From contig CM007344.1 in the NCBI GenBank assembly GCA_000333855.2, positions 222,331-286,330 on the forward strand: 64,000 bases of DNA. The letters run 5' to 3'. Position numbers and translations under genes: made by a program. Of the stretch, positions 42,901 to 52,643 are shown one piece after another; position 1 is the stretch's first letter, and each line of letters starts with the position of its first letter. The notes below the pieces were generated by a model. That model made no database searches. It saw only the letters and a list, made by a program, of their open reading frames with translations, and had not been told where the DNA came from. This stretch comes from Endotrypanum monterogeii (Eukaryota > Euglenozoa > Kinetoplastea > Trypanosomatida > Trypanosomatidae).

Positions 42901-45900
42901 AGGGAAGTGGAGCTCCTCTGGGAGGGTACCCACACAAACTATGAAGTTTGCCTTCTGAAGAAAGAAGGTGAAGCAGACAAGAAACGCTCTCACCATGCGC
43001 ACGGTGATACCAACGGCGGCAGCGCGCATTCCAGCTACCCCGCTGTCGAACGCACCCAAAGCGGTGTAACGAGTCTCTACCATGTGCGAGCGCAGCCTTC
43101 ACAGGTGGAGGAGGTTAGTGGAAGTGCCTCCCCCACGCTCTACCGTGCCAAGCTGCGTCTGGGTCGCTTGGAGCCATCTACACAATACGAGGCCCACGTG
43201 GTGTGCACTGAGAACCACGTGGGGGATGCTCAGCACTGCATCTGGTGCACGCGCCCCGCGCCGCCGACGGCCGATCAATGTCACGCAGTATTTGACTCCA
43301 GCGCGCGGCAACTGCACTTGCACTTGATTCGCCACCCGCCAGCGCAGCAGTGCTCTCCTTGGTTTGCCTACGAAGCGGTACTGCGGCCGTCAGACACAGC
43401 CGTCGTGGTCCCCACAGCGATGGGTGAAAAGCGCTGCGACAGCCCCGCTGCAAAGGATGTGGTGCAGCGCGTCCTGGACTGTCACGACGTGCCCTTCGAC
43501 AGCCCTATCGCACTAGAGCTCCGTCAGCGCGCAGTCTGGGAGCCAGAAAACCTACTGTCGATCACCGGCCACTACTGTGGCAGGTCAATCGCAGTGTCCT
43601 CGGAGAGTGACCCGCTGGTGTACTACCTCGTCTCCAATGTGCGGGCCTGCGACATGACGAGTACCGGCAGTGCAGTGCCCAGGAGGCTGGGAAAAAAAAA
43701 CATGGCCAACCAGACGGCGGAGCAGCCGGTGGTGGAAGTCCGCTGGGTGTGTGGAAGTGAGTTATACGTTGCGGGGATAGGGGTCTCCTTTGTGGTTCTT
43801 AACCATAACTACCGAATCCCGGTCCCTGCAACAACTCCAGGGTGTCTGCGGTTGACCGTATCCCAACTTCGCGCCGCAGCAGCAGGGGAGAAAGTGAAAG
43901 AAAAAAGGTGCACCGCAGACACGCACGAAGAGAGAGAGGGGGAGGAGTACTGGTGGAAAGGGGTGCTCTGCATCACCGCTTTCGATGGCGGATCTAAACC
44001 GGGGCCGGGACAGCCACGGATGCTTATTGCGCCGGATCGATGCCTGACTATGCTCCTACCACCGCCACCGCCGCTGCTACCCACGTATTTTCGGCTGGAA
44101 AACTATGAGGAAGAAGTGTGCATCCACGTTGATGCACGCGAGATTTACGATCTGTACCGCAACGAATATGCTCAGGTGCACGAGTCACGGCTATGCGGGA
44201 GCAGCGATGGTGTGGGTGGGTCACATGAAGCGCCACCCACTGCATCACAGATCCCTCTGCAGCAGTTAGCGCCTCTCATTCATCAGCGCATTCGTCTGTC
44301 GCTGGAAATTCACGGAGTGTTAGACAAGAGTGCTGGTGACGATGCTTACATCACGGCAGCTGGGCGGCGTCTGATCCTGCTCGATCCCTCGACAGCGTCG
44401 CACCAGTGCGTCCGCATCCCCCTTCGTGTGTATCGTGAGTATGATGCACACCTACGTCTTGGGTTGCATGTTAGCTCTTCTGATGACGCGGACGTCAACG
44501 GAGCGATGATCCCCTGTATAACTGCAGTTAGTGACGTGGCACTGTTTCCCCCTCCCATTTCGATATCCACAGTTCGGCTTCTCGTGCCACGACCTTCCTC
44601 ATTGGCACCAGTCGATGTCCCTGTGCCACCTGCCGAACCCATCGTGGATCTGACTGTGTCTAACATCACGTCACGAGAAGCCCTGGTGCACTGGACACCT
44701 CCTCTTTCGATGTTGCAGCACCTGCGGCGAAAGCCGAATATGGTCGCGACGTACTCGGTACATCTGCACCCTGCACAGTCTGTACATGAAGAACCAGCGA
44801 TATCGCACACGCGGCGTGCCTGCTCTGGTCCGCTCACTGCCACAGACGCTGTCACACAACCGACAGTGTATGTCGCGCACGAGCCCTATCTGCGACTCAC
44901 CTCCCTCACACCCGCCACGCCGTATGTGGTGGTGGTGGGGGGCACTGGTTTCGGAGACTACTACGCGACGATACGATTCCTGACAGCGCCGGTGATAATG
45001 AAACGAGTGGTGGCGCAGGTGTGCACATCCGTTCTTGTCGAGCCTATTGTCTCCAAGGCAGCATCCAGGCTGGCAAGAGGTCCTGTGTCGGACCAACGCA
45101 GCCACGCGGGCCTAACGTATGAACCGCCTCGCAAGGCTTCCATGCTTCAGGCAGTTCTGCCCGCCTCCAGTGTTGTAACGTGGTCAACTGTTGTGCCGAC
45201 GAAAGGAGCTGATGGCACTGCGACAGGAGCAAGTGATGCTATCCGGCCTCACAGCGCCGATGTAATCACCGTGGTTACACACCACACAGCCGCTTTGGTG
45301 GCACCAACAGGAGAGCTACTGCGTCAGTGGGTGTCGTCGCGTGGAACCGAGACAGCCATGCACTACGAGTGGGACAGTGTTACTTCCCCATGTGACTCCG
45401 ATACGACAACGCAGTCCACATGGCCGCATCTGGAGGTCATTGCGCATACGGAGGTGCTCGCTTCCGAGGCCCTCGTCATGCCCGACGCAATTCACAGCGG
45501 CGTCCACCGTCGCACTCGTATCGATATCATTGGGATGCCGCGCCTTGCGCACCAGGAAAAGAGATACCAAGAACAGCCGTCATGCACGCTGTATTGGAAG
45601 GGGTCCAGCCGCGCAGGCTATGACGTATCTTGGTGTCTCAGCCCCGATTACGAGCGCGTTCACCACACACGTGTGAAAGCTAAAGCAAAAAGGGGGGATC
45701 CGTCTTCGGCATCCGCGCTTTCCTTGACCATTCCTGTGGGAGCATCGGGCTCTATCTCGAGGCACGGCTCGGCCAAAACCGGCGTAGCAACCGGACCGGT
45801 CTGCGTGGTGGTGTGCATTACGGGCGCACGCAGCAGTTGTGGGGATGGCGAGGACACCACGAACACGGGCACGCTTCGCGAATATGACAGCCTCGGGTGG

Positions 45901-48900
45901 GTGCGCGAGGGGGAGTCGAATATGGTGATGGTGGGCTGGATTTTGCCACCCAGTGCCCTCGAACCCTTGCCAGCCGCATCCATTGTCCACCAAACCGCCT
46001 CCAGGTCAACGCTTCTTCTGCCTTGGCAGGGCTCACCCACGTCGATTAGGTGTAGTCATGCGGAAAAAAAAAAAGTCTTCTCGATAGAATCTGAAGACGC
46101 ACAAGAACGCTCAGAGGACGTATGTACACCGCACCGCGACGCGTTGAGGCGGAGCTACACTATCGAGACATGTGCACCCCGCGGAAAAAGATGCGAAGAA
46201 GACGTCTCCAGCAGCAGCGATGCGAAAACCCCTCAGATCCTTCCCTGGACACACGCACAGTACAACGCAGCCGGCCTACCTCTGAGATCTGGTGTGCTGC
46301 TAGTGGATGTACACACACGCAACATTTCGTTACACGGCACAGCAATAGAGCTTCGCTGTGTAGATGTGGTGAAGGATACAAAGTCTGAAGTGTGGCGAGA
46401 AATAGCAGCACACGTTGTACGGCAGCACATGGCACACGTGAGTAGGTTAGACCCCGTCGCGTCGGGGGATGATGATGAAATACAAGACGAGGGCAATACG
46501 CATCTTCAGCTGCGATGGCTGCAGTCATCAGTTGAGTCACGCCAGCTGCAACACATACCATTCCTTTGCCAGCTATCTCACCTTGTGCTGTGTGGTCTGC
46601 AAGACGCCGGCAGCGTCCTTACCCCACCTCTGGCAAGTTCGGCGATGGTGCACGAAAGGGCTGGTGGATATCTAGCTCCAAAGCCAGCAAAGAAACGGTA
46701 CACCCGGCGTGGAAGCAGCAACGCACGCCCGGAACCCATCTCTAGCGGTCGTGGCCTTGGCGGCGCTCCCGAAACGGCGCACACAGTGTCTTGGATACCC
46801 CTTCAGACGGTGCCGCTGACCGCAGTGCCGGCGGCACACGCCACGGGTACCCAGGAAGAACCATGCTATCTGAGGCCATTCGTCGGCGAGTACGGGCAGG
46901 ACCTGATGGAGTCCAATTCTGCGACGAGAGCAACACGGGAGGAGCTGGCAAAAATACAGGCGTGGACCTGCCGAGGGTGTCCAACGTACCGCGCGCGCTT
47001 TGCGTGGAGCTCCAACGACGAAGTTTTTGTTCTGCGTATCAAAGGCCCGTACGAGGAGGGGCCCACAGCCAGCGACACCAGTGCACGACCCGACAAACAC
47101 ACGGAAGCGACTGCAACTCATCTCCGCACGCCGTCAGTGCAAGAGGTGAAAAAAGCCGTGCAAACAGCTCTACGGGCAGGCATCCACGATGTTGCCGCGC
47201 AAACTCCACAGGAGCGCACCTACACGTACGCCAGACCCTGCGCTTCTCGCAAAAGGGGTGGGGCAGCCGACGCCCTCGACAGGGAAGAAAACGGCGCATT
47301 GTTCCTCGAGACCGATGGTACCGTGAGCGTCGCGCGCCCCTGCGTTGGTGGCTCTGCCCCAGCGAAGGTGCCGCTGTGTAGGGTTTGCATCGCCGAGGTA
47401 GATGGACTTCTGCCCGAAGCCGTATACCGGGTGCAGGTGACTGGACTTCAATGTGGTGATGCAGTACTGCGAGCGCAGTTCATCACCCCACCCTCGGCCC
47501 TGACCCAGGTGATCGCAATAGGGGAAGCAGCGCTTGGGGGCTCTCTGCAGCAACAACCGGTCGCAACGTCAGGGTTAACTCCAAAACAGCACGTGAGCAT
47601 ACACGCCCGCCACTACAGCCCTCACGTGTACAGGGGACTGCGCGGTGGTGGTGGTGGTCTTCCTTCGAGCGCTGAGGAACCTCGCACATTGGCTCCCGGG
47701 CTGCACTACAAATCCCAGACCTCTCTTGAGGTGCACAGCGTAGCAACAAGTCGGTGTCTCGCCGCTCATGTGACGCACTCGTCTGGTGGCGAGCATAGCC
47801 ATGGGGCAATAACGCCGTCCGAAAGACAACGCGCGGCATTGGCGTTGCAAAGTGGTGGATCTGAGGGTCTTCTCTTCCCCAGTGCTCATGAAGGAGTCGT
47901 GGATAGGGGTGACCCCTTCCCATTTGATGAAGCGGTTTTCTCCTTTGATGTGGAAGAGGCTGTGCGTGTGGTCGCCGTGCACCAACTGGACGTCTCGCTG
48001 ACCTCGGAGAAAGGGAATTTGTTTCTCGACAGCCCATTATGGGGGCCTCTTCTCTGGCCACCTGAGGACCCAACCCCAGAAAGGGGCAAATCTCTTACAC
48101 CGCGTGCACCTGATAGCGGTGGTTTTGGTTGGGATGGTGGCCCTCTCGTTACAGATCCGCCCACAGAAACTCCACCGACACCGCTCCCCGCAGTCGTCAG
48201 GCGACTCCGTGTGCAACGCCTGCTGTGCAGTGTGCCACAGCTGCCGCGGATAGCTGGCCTCGCAGTGCGGTCTCGCACCCCTCACTCACTGCAGCTCACG
48301 TGGCACTGGTGGCCAGGTCGCTGCTGCGGGAGCACACAAGATACAGACAGGCAAGGGAGGATCCTACTGAAGGATAAGGAGAGAGCATACCCGTCCAAAG
48401 AAAAGGTCCCATCGCCTGAGCAGCCAAGGACCTCGCTGTTCGTTGAGTGTTGCCGACTTGTGTTCGAGCCCACAGGGAAAGCGCAGCCAAACGACGCCGA
48501 GCACGACACGAGAGCATTGCACAAGATTGCAATCGGCAATGGCGTCGACAAGACGGGTGATGTGTGCACAGCCGTTACTGCTGTGAGTGCAAACCCCATG
48601 GTCACCCTCGTCCCTCTGCGGCCCGGTTCACTGTACGAAGTGCGCATCCGTGAAATCGCCCTAGAGGAGGTGGCGGACGCGCGGTCGCTGGCGGTGCGCC
48701 GGCGGACTGCTACAACACCTGGATCTCCATCCAAAGACTCAGAAAGCAACATAAAGGGACGAGAAGTGTATGCCATAAAACCAGCGCCGCTATCTGGGGC
48801 GGCGGCGGCGGCTGTACGAGCTCTGGCGGAGGTCTCAGCTCGGCCGACCTCGCTCGTGTTGCCTCTTCGCCGTGGCTGCGCAAAACCCATTCCAAGCGAA

Positions 48901-51900
48901 GGTTCGAATGCTGTGAGTGACGGTGTGACACTGCCATGTGATGTTGCTGTGTACTACATCCTTACCCCACCTGCGGCCGCCCCTGCTCCACACACCCTCG
49001 CAGCGCTTCGACGAGTAACGCACCGAGTGCGTCGGCGTCCTGGATGGATGTTTGTAACGCTGCCATCTCAAGCGGATGCCCCCGTTCACGCCATTCAAAA
49101 ATACCGCAGCGCAGGTGTCCAAGTTCTATCATACACGGCGGTTATGATGGTGCCGGAGAATGTGTTGTACGTCCCGGCACTCATCGCAGAAGAAATGTGT
49201 CAATGGTGGGCAGCAGCGCAGTCGCACACCAAATCGGGTAGTGAGACGGGGGTGTGGGAGTGGTGGTCTAGAAGAGTGCAATCCGCAATGGCAAACATGG
49301 GGCAGACTGCGACGGACGCTAGCCGCTGGAGTCATGTCGGTAGATACACCACCGCCGACTCAACCCAGCACTCGACCTCTCTGGAGTTGATGCCGGTAGA
49401 CTACTGCGGCCGCTGGAACGCCGAACTGGCTCGGCGCATCCTGGGCCGGACTCGGGATGGGAGTGCGGTCAACGGAGCTGATGCGCTAAACATTCGGGTG
49501 GCACCTGTGGAAGTACGGAAACTGCAGGGCAGGAAGAGAAAGGGCAGCGTACCTGCGGCGTCATGGGAGTACCCTGTCCCTGTCGAGGAGTTGGTCTATC
49601 ACGCAGCTACACACGGGACAGCGGTGCGTGGGGAAGGAAATGAAGACTGCAACCGAGCTATATATATATTGCGCAGTGTGGAAGTGCTGCCGTTGCAAGT
49701 GTTTCAGCTGAGGGGTGTGCCAGCGGGTGACAACATCATAGGTGGTGGACAACTGATGACGGTCAGCCACCCACCTCTTTCGGTGAAGCCCCTGCAGCTT
49801 ATACGAGACCTTCGTGTCCAAGGCACAGCAACCCTCGTGGCGGCCGAATCTACCTCCCCTGTATGCGCGGCCCCAAAACAGTGCATGAAGCCGACGACTG
49901 TGCTGCACGTGGAGTGGAAGTGGCCGGCCTGGGCGTACTTGTGTGATGCGAAGCCCAAGGAAGGTGTTCAAAGTGCATTGTCAACGCTCACCCCGCCGCC
50001 ATGTGCTCTACGTGTGCAGTGCGAGCCGCTTCCTGCGGCTGTCGGTGGTATCAAACCTGCTGCGGCAACAACGACAGCACTAGACGGAGCGAGGGGCATC
50101 CTGTTGGAGGAGGCCGTCAATGGGGACTGCAAAGATGCAGTATTTGTTCAGCATGTTAAGCGCGGGGAGTGTCGCGTGGATATTACGGGGCTGGCACCGG
50201 CCACCCTCTACAAGGTTCTCCTCTCTGATGTACGAATCTACTCGACGACGGCTGCGCACGACGACGGCAACTACGTACGCGGTGAAGATGCGTGTGTTGT
50301 GGCGCTAACCCCACCTGCCCTGTCGGCGGAAAAGGAGGTGCCGGAGCTACACTATCGTCTACTCAACAACGTCCAACAATGGAGGGGCCCTACACGACCG
50401 TCACCTCCCCTCGGTGCCGAGGTGTGCTTTCAGCTTCCGGCTGCGTATCGACAGTCCCAGGGGCTGCTGCTCAGCTATTATGCGGTTCTCGTCAATCTTG
50501 ACGCCATCGATGTCGGCATGTGCCGCACTGCACAGGACTTCATCGCGGTGGCACAAGAGATGCGATTGGCACCCCAGATGCATTCCTCTATTGCCCTGGA
50601 GCCACACTCATCAGTCCAGATGTTGAGGCACGAGACACCGGTTGTGTATCACAATACCTCAACGAAGGAGCCACTAAGCGCTACTGTGACGCTGCGACGA
50701 TCGATAAAACAGCATCACGCCATCGTTTTTTTTACTTCTGTGTGCTATGACACCAACAAGGCGGGTGAAGTGCTCGTGAACGGCAGTACAGATGATAGTG
50801 TCGACGCACACGTCGAGTCACACGCTCCACCTGCCCCCATCTTGTACTCAACGCCAGTGGTAGTCCCAGTACGCCACACTCTTCCCGCGCATACTTCCTT
50901 TGATGCTTGGAGCAGTGCACAGCCGCCTTGCCCCACATCATCCACCACTGACAAAGCAACGACAAATCCCCCAAGTACATGGCATCATTCTCTATTGCTG
51001 CCCACTCGTCTTCACGTTCACAACCGCACACGAGAATCTCTGGTGCTGCGGTGGCAACTGAATCTGAGGACTGCGCGGTTAAGCGACGAGGCACGTCAAA
51101 TGCTGCTGGACAGGGGTGTCTTCACGGTGTCCCTTGCAGCTGATGCGGCCCTGTCGGGACTGGTGAAGATGAATGCAGGCAGTTGTATCGGCAGCGATGC
51201 GGATAATATACGGGGAGCCAGAATCCCACCGGTGGATGCATCATCAATGTCACTGCCGCTCCAGCGAACGGTGTTCTACCGATGCAGTGCGGCAGTGACA
51301 TCGCCGCCTAGTGCGGCTGTCGGTGGGGACATCGGGCCAGCTGTGGCTGCCCCTAAGATGTGTAAGACGGCTGCAGGTGGAATCTGTCGAATCCCGGCAC
51401 GTGATTTCATTACCTCCCTGGACAATGCATACTCGGGGAGGGAGCACAACGATGCAAGCACTGGCGATCCCACAGCGTCGCTGCCCCTCACCCACGAGTT
51501 GACAGATGAAGAGTCGTGCCTCACCTACGAGTTTGTGTACCCGTGTCCCACATACGCGGCAGCCCACATGGGTTACACCGCCACAGTGACGCTGTTCCAT
51601 GACTGGTGGGCGGGAGAAGTCAGCAGAAAAAGCGCCGCAAACACCAATGCCCGACAAACAGCACCGGAGGGCGGGACATGCCCACCATCAGCTGACCCCA
51701 AATCGTTGTCGCTGTACATACCACCTGTTCTTCTCCCGCTCCCAGTGCAGCGTGTCTTCGTGGTGCACCTCAGCGACACAGCCTGCACCGTCCAATGGAT
51801 CACCGCAGAGACGGAGCGGCCGGCCGCATACGCGGTGGAGTGCGTACAGCATGAGAAGCGATACAACTGCGGCCTCCCCGATTATGTAACCGAGCAAGAG

Positions 51901-52074
51901 CAGGAGCTTCGGTCGTGGATCCAGGCGGGGCCGCAGCAGCAGAACCTTACAACGTTCGTCAATCTGAGCCCACATACAACATACACGATTCGCGTGACAC
52001 CACACAACACCTACGGAGAACCCTGCCCAAGGGACAACGCGACAGTAACAGTTCAAACTGAATACCAACCATAA
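36928..52074 (+). CDS. Giant protein (5,048 aa) with fibronectin-III-like modules
   Basis: The largest gene in the window, open for 15.1 kb without a stop. ATG at 36928 is the first in frame after the acceptor AG at 36858. I see no signal peptide and no transmembrane segment. The first 1,600 residues are mixed: scattered conserved-looking blocks (e.g. HLIVCTTTSPSDSDTVVQAE, LFFAIMATKGQDEAQLG) between low-complexity parts, a very basic patch (HERKRRRRQ) near residue 577 and a proline-rich stretch near residues 1410-1435. From about residue 1625 to the end, beta-sandwich modules with the FN3 pattern (x-L-x-W ... T-x-Y-x-V-x-V) recur at roughly 1625, 1993, 2571, 3353, 3774, 4291, 4693 and 4937, with long inserts. 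The last module (TTYTIRVTPHNTYGEPC) is the most typical. FN3 modules bind proteins; a scaffold, possibly cytoskeletal, is likely. No family name recognised. Confidence 0.8.
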   Translation: MDGVFFLYPATPHFLLDPQHANLPPSEHTTSSSVAPSSASPSVIVLTPPRRHMVASPTLASWKPVRTTAQHQQPPPVDLDVLKHLYVSYPDAFFLLASEPDPPVPASSSDSAMWSAEWQQAYNNVQLFFQQPNVCLRTCCLTLGVTAVTAFVPQPSSSLPPPPGESQWATIEQKQPRRHVLHLNSSIAPEVMRRQPWLKKLHEYPSTLFTVAQVAAAVFFTAAHVPSTSRQQPPPQCFRMTTSTALEVAAQCEWVGETELAGSLLECVARVVCARERDSICVARASNTQINPGALPSAPQWVEARGDKSARDGLWVDVAAETKADGDDENASQNDCIDVLLSVSEAYCTHTTTGASTGPTAALYPAAPSPSFASPVVPTSVISGCVDMQRRCCTPAGHHQGSLASTGASDFLATPTPWYVPAITHLIVCTTTSPSDSDTVVQAETGYMCDILSSLILSLHHKSRSRGSDGVVNQVKVQYKVHLCINGRDIINDGTVGVPETFGASPPLAPCSLDEALSRLGSSATCAGNVDSHEQPNGSGGGVAVALDRAGATLSHLHSAAHRRRLISLHERKRRRRQGQQTSPLHSDIEVPNQNESPVSLSGEPFVSTFSAVLLCVNERSVAQWMESGHPLLATAHEEQQKQPSHLHHFYDTPLYVCVLPSARASPSQVQRRLLEAQWVVGGLPALQTLCARTHGCIFLHEKNGTDKTLVHTMANRIHAWASAVYQSLHLCVFSQLSEPHSRDENRWTSTDSGSDTRASETSQETAPMCSPATPHCALCTPATVLQRHTGTVHMRLWRCAAASMSVQTPTSPFLLCDVLMGYSTNSQHIFSFARHTSPHNSLCGDSDHSGEWTVSRAVRVETRVAPLEPGPLRFWFEKQVALHRVLYNLAGLIDSEVDRLKTLFFAIMATKGQDEAQLGLRTVEEQQDVMDALQRITAYTGGTKQCDAALLHILTRLPILGSLAIRPPTESTIGAWRPSPAVEDAMLPQTFLSVLSEVAKLCGGKHLQQQRIYQHDEPITPSTRNISVAMARLVDLVYLKAQALQIHTLLASGDGEWVGAGSDSLPAGIPSQLNLSAPLNGAHSVLDSRMENSPPHFTAGDDNTPATSSRTKLSATGEKRTRVEVLTPRSQDLERFSDRIITPSWLSRDRVQRKGRDASTLQGAPQEALKSHPPQEVSERKGYQVRVQATGADVERIPEVVPQAVEAHSETSEALYIRPCKNVPPSPLSFLQQKTQLLFDVGLPSGGSADSVAAERDAVRTMVGRLGCDDDVHAITNASPAIEMAASCTRSAGQYPQMPLSVGHNASKGNQSVRLASPSETRQAKEVGVNASFRHEYPDVAMPPVSLPPPSPFTKTVASGMVDEKEGQPRDRPDAAAVRAQARLPAQLPEQAAAASEATSPPSRKDASSTTTADAPWPPPPRPEAPPPRPPCDLRWSSAAPPGALSASTPVSSIPALLATHLPASQVLDKSAILEVVSYAAGQLTVEVQDPTCAALAALQAPPPPPRASLHKREDRQQPAAYLALLSVDVTSSALRLWEVLPCATDLLLGSTGHVTEFSKGLFAELQPRRTRDRHTFVSRVPPSTVIAAVYIGLRRAAIEWVTVDDILWMSGIAVSLECPALDQAHISGVRADGFTLHWIPTSTPVNMVITELATPPAHTRPDDVAEFLPGDAGEIKKIEQTQLKSPAIIGGLHSGSIYQVELRPLHSARRIVRVSPQQPKQELALHTVVDATVRVRRMIAATSIALSPGYMRVRGVTLTHSAVTSGGVAKEEIVGVPASAASAPWCPCITGYVVCPLFSYATPALPASLLRNCISFWGEGTVSSGADAEVGHAPDYHLRLHLSIQPILARDIGDSRDDKVARDRYSGAHGDSTDSSGFQLTTVQDESAADPVGKGQIQTRHFMFSMTAGTAVEVAVSLRIQMRVERLTVQSAAMTASLSGVITSLNTVDASSATGVSIFDSMHSDALRACLGPFHVCGPVSLGTPSMDTREVELLWEGTHTNYEVCLLKKEGEADKKRSHHAHGDTNGGSAHSSYPAVERTQSGVTSLYHVRAQPSQVEEVSGSASPTLYRAKLRLGRLEPSTQYEAHVVCTENHVGDAQHCIWCTRPAPPTADQCHAVFDSSARQLHLHLIRHPPAQQCSPWFAYEAVLRPSDTAVVVPTAMGEKRCDSPAAKDVVQRVLDCHDVPFDSPIALELRQRAVWEPENLLSITGHYCGRSIAVSSESDPLVYYLVSNVRACDMTSTGSAVPRRLGKKNMANQTAEQPVVEVRWVCGSELYVAGIGVSFVVLNHNYRIPVPATTPGCLRLTVSQLRAAAAGEKVKEKRCTADTHEEREGEEYWWKGVLCITAFDGGSKPGPGQPRMLIAPDRCLTMLLPPPPPLLPTYFRLENYEEEVCIHVDAREIYDLYRNEYAQVHESRLCGSSDGVGGSHEAPPTASQIPLQQLAPLIHQRIRLSLEIHGVLDKSAGDDAYITAAGRRLILLDPSTASHQCVRIPLRVYREYDAHLRLGLHVSSSDDADVNGAMIPCITAVSDVALFPPPISISTVRLLVPRPSSLAPVDVPVPPAEPIVDLTVSNITSREALVHWTPPLSMLQHLRRKPNMVATYSVHLHPAQSVHEEPAISHTRRACSGPLTATDAVTQPTVYVAHEPYLRLTSLTPATPYVVVVGGTGFGDYYATIRFLTAPVIMKRVVAQVCTSVLVEPIVSKAASRLARGPVSDQRSHAGLTYEPPRKASMLQAVLPASSVVTWSTVVPTKGADGTATGASDAIRPHSADVITVVTHHTAALVAPTGELLRQWVSSRGTETAMHYEWDSVTSPCDSDTTTQSTWPHLEVIAHTEVLASEALVMPDAIHSGVHRRTRIDIIGMPRLAHQEKRYQEQPSCTLYWKGSSRAGYDVSWCLSPDYERVHHTRVKAKAKRGDPSSASALSLTIPVGASGSISRHGSAKTGVATGPVCVVVCITGARSSCGDGEDTTNTGTLREYDSLGWVREGESNMVMVGWILPPSALEPLPAASIVHQTASRSTLLLPWQGSPTSIRCSHAEKKKVFSIESEDAQERSEDVCTPHRDALRRSYTIETCAPRGKRCEEDVSSSSDAKTPQILPWTHAQYNAAGLPLRSGVLLVDVHTRNISLHGTAIELRCVDVVKDTKSEVWREIAAHVVRQHMAHVSRLDPVASGDDDEIQDEGNTHLQLRWLQSSVESRQLQHIPFLCQLSHLVLCGLQDAGSVLTPPLASSAMVHERAGGYLAPKPAKKRYTRRGSSNARPEPISSGRGLGGAPETAHTVSWIPLQTVPLTAVPAAHATGTQEEPCYLRPFVGEYGQDLMESNSATRATREELAKIQAWTCRGCPTYRARFAWSSNDEVFVLRIKGPYEEGPTASDTSARPDKHTEATATHLRTPSVQEVKKAVQTALRAGIHDVAAQTPQERTYTYARPCASRKRGGAADALDREENGALFLETDGTVSVARPCVGGSAPAKVPLCRVCIAEVDGLLPEAVYRVQVTGLQCGDAVLRAQFITPPSALTQVIAIGEAALGGSLQQQPVATSGLTPKQHVSIHARHYSPHVYRGLRGGGGGLPSSAEEPRTLAPGLHYKSQTSLEVHSVATSRCLAAHVTHSSGGEHSHGAITPSERQRAALALQSGGSEGLLFPSAHEGVVDRGDPFPFDEAVFSFDVEEAVRVVAVHQLDVSLTSEKGNLFLDSPLWGPLLWPPEDPTPERGKSLTPRAPDSGGFGWDGGPLVTDPPTETPPTPLPAVVRRLRVQRLLCSVPQLPRIAGLAVRSRTPHSLQLTWHWWPGRCCGSTQDTDRQGRILLKDKERAYPSKEKVPSPEQPRTSLFVECCRLVFEPTGKAQPNDAEHDTRALHKIAIGNGVDKTGDVCTAVTAVSANPMVTLVPLRPGSLYEVRIREIALEEVADARSLAVRRRTATTPGSPSKDSESNIKGREVYAIKPAPLSGAAAAAVRALAEVSARPTSLVLPLRRGCAKPIPSEGSNAVSDGVTLPCDVAVYYILTPPAAAPAPHTLAALRRVTHRVRRRPGWMFVTLPSQADAPVHAIQKYRSAGVQVLSYTAVMMVPENVLYVPALIAEEMCQWWAAAQSHTKSGSETGVWEWWSRRVQSAMANMGQTATDASRWSHVGRYTTADSTQHSTSLELMPVDYCGRWNAELARRILGRTRDGSAVNGADALNIRVAPVEVRKLQGRKRKGSVPAASWEYPVPVEELVYHAATHGTAVRGEGNEDCNRAIYILRSVEVLPLQVFQLRGVPAGDNIIGGGQLMTVSHPPLSVKPLQLIRDLRVQGTATLVAAESTSPVCAAPKQCMKPTTVLHVEWKWPAWAYLCDAKPKEGVQSALSTLTPPPCALRVQCEPLPAAVGGIKPAAATTTALDGARGILLEEAVNGDCKDAVFVQHVKRGECRVDITGLAPATLYKVLLSDVRIYSTTAAHDDGNYVRGEDACVVALTPPALSAEKEVPELHYRLLNNVQQWRGPTRPSPPLGAEVCFQLPAAYRQSQGLLLSYYAVLVNLDAIDVGMCRTAQDFIAVAQEMRLAPQMHSSIALEPHSSVQMLRHETPVVYHNTSTKEPLSATVTLRRSIKQHHAIVFFTSVCYDTNKAGEVLVNGSTDDSVDAHVESHAPPAPILYSTPVVVPVRHTLPAHTSFDAWSSAQPPCPTSSTTDKATTNPPSTWHHSLLLPTRLHVHNRTRESLVLRWQLNLRTARLSDEARQMLLDRGVFTVSLAADAALSGLVKMNAGSCIGSDADNIRGARIPPVDASSMSLPLQRTVFYRCSAAVTSPPSAAVGGDIGPAVAAPKMCKTAAGGICRIPARDFITSLDNAYSGREHNDASTGDPTASLPLTHELTDEESCLTYEFVYPCPTYAAAHMGYTATVTLFHDWWAGEVSRKSAANTNARQTAPEGGTCPPSADPKSLSLYIPPVLLPLPVQRVFVVHLSDTACTVQWITAETERPAAYAVECVQHEKRYNCGLPDYVTEQEQELRSWIQAGPQQQNLTTFVNLSPHTTYTIRVTPHNTYGEPCPRDNATVTVQTEYQP

Positions 52075-52459
52075 GAAAAAAAATGGCGATGCATTTATTT
52101 TGCTGAGGAGGATTGTCGCGTCTGACTGTCGAACTATTCAACCCAAGCGGCTTTGCGTGTGTGTGTGTGTGTGTGTGTGTGTCATAATGTACCCCAGCGT
52201 CTCCCTATCGCGGCCGCCGCATGTCTGACTACCTGCCCTACACGAGCACAATCACCTAAAAGATACATCACCGAAACTCTCGAAACCAATACAAATTTAT
52301 GAGGCACACTACGCATGGCACTATGTGGTGCCATGGCGTGGTCTACACCAAGCAGCGCACCTTTATTCCCTCACCTGTACCCAGGAAGCCACGCGCCTCG
52401 ATGATGTCGTTGCGAACGCGTTGTGGTTAGAAAAGGCCGAAGAATGACAAAGCCAGCAT

Positions 52460-52463
<4 letters not shown>

Positions 52464-52500
<37 letters not shown>
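52464..52500. repeat. (TA)n microsatellite left of gap 2
   Basis: Nearly pure TA run that bounds the abnormal segment on its left. Confidence 0.9.
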
Positions 52501-52503
<3 letters not shown>

Positions 52504-52588
52504 TCATAAGAAACAACGAAACAACTCCTGTCTACGTACCGTACACTCCGTCCGTTCGGCCGTACAGACGTAAGTAAAACTACAATTA

Positions 52589-52608
52589 NNNNNNNNNNNN
52601 NNNNNNNN
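52589..52608. other. Assembly gap (20 N)
   Basis: Twenty N. The flanking bases up to the TA runs on each side show the same odd dinucleotide bias as around the first gap. Confidence 1.
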
Positions 52609-52643
52609 TTGGCTGTATACGTAAGGACACGTACACAGTGTGC

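Noticed and set aside
47483..48073. Minus-strand 196-codon frame inside the giant gene
   Set aside because: Shadow of the + strand coding frame; no independent support.
48901..48911. GGTTCGAAT, similar to a tRNA B box
   Set aside because: It lies in the giant reading frame and no tRNA cloverleaf can be drawn around it.
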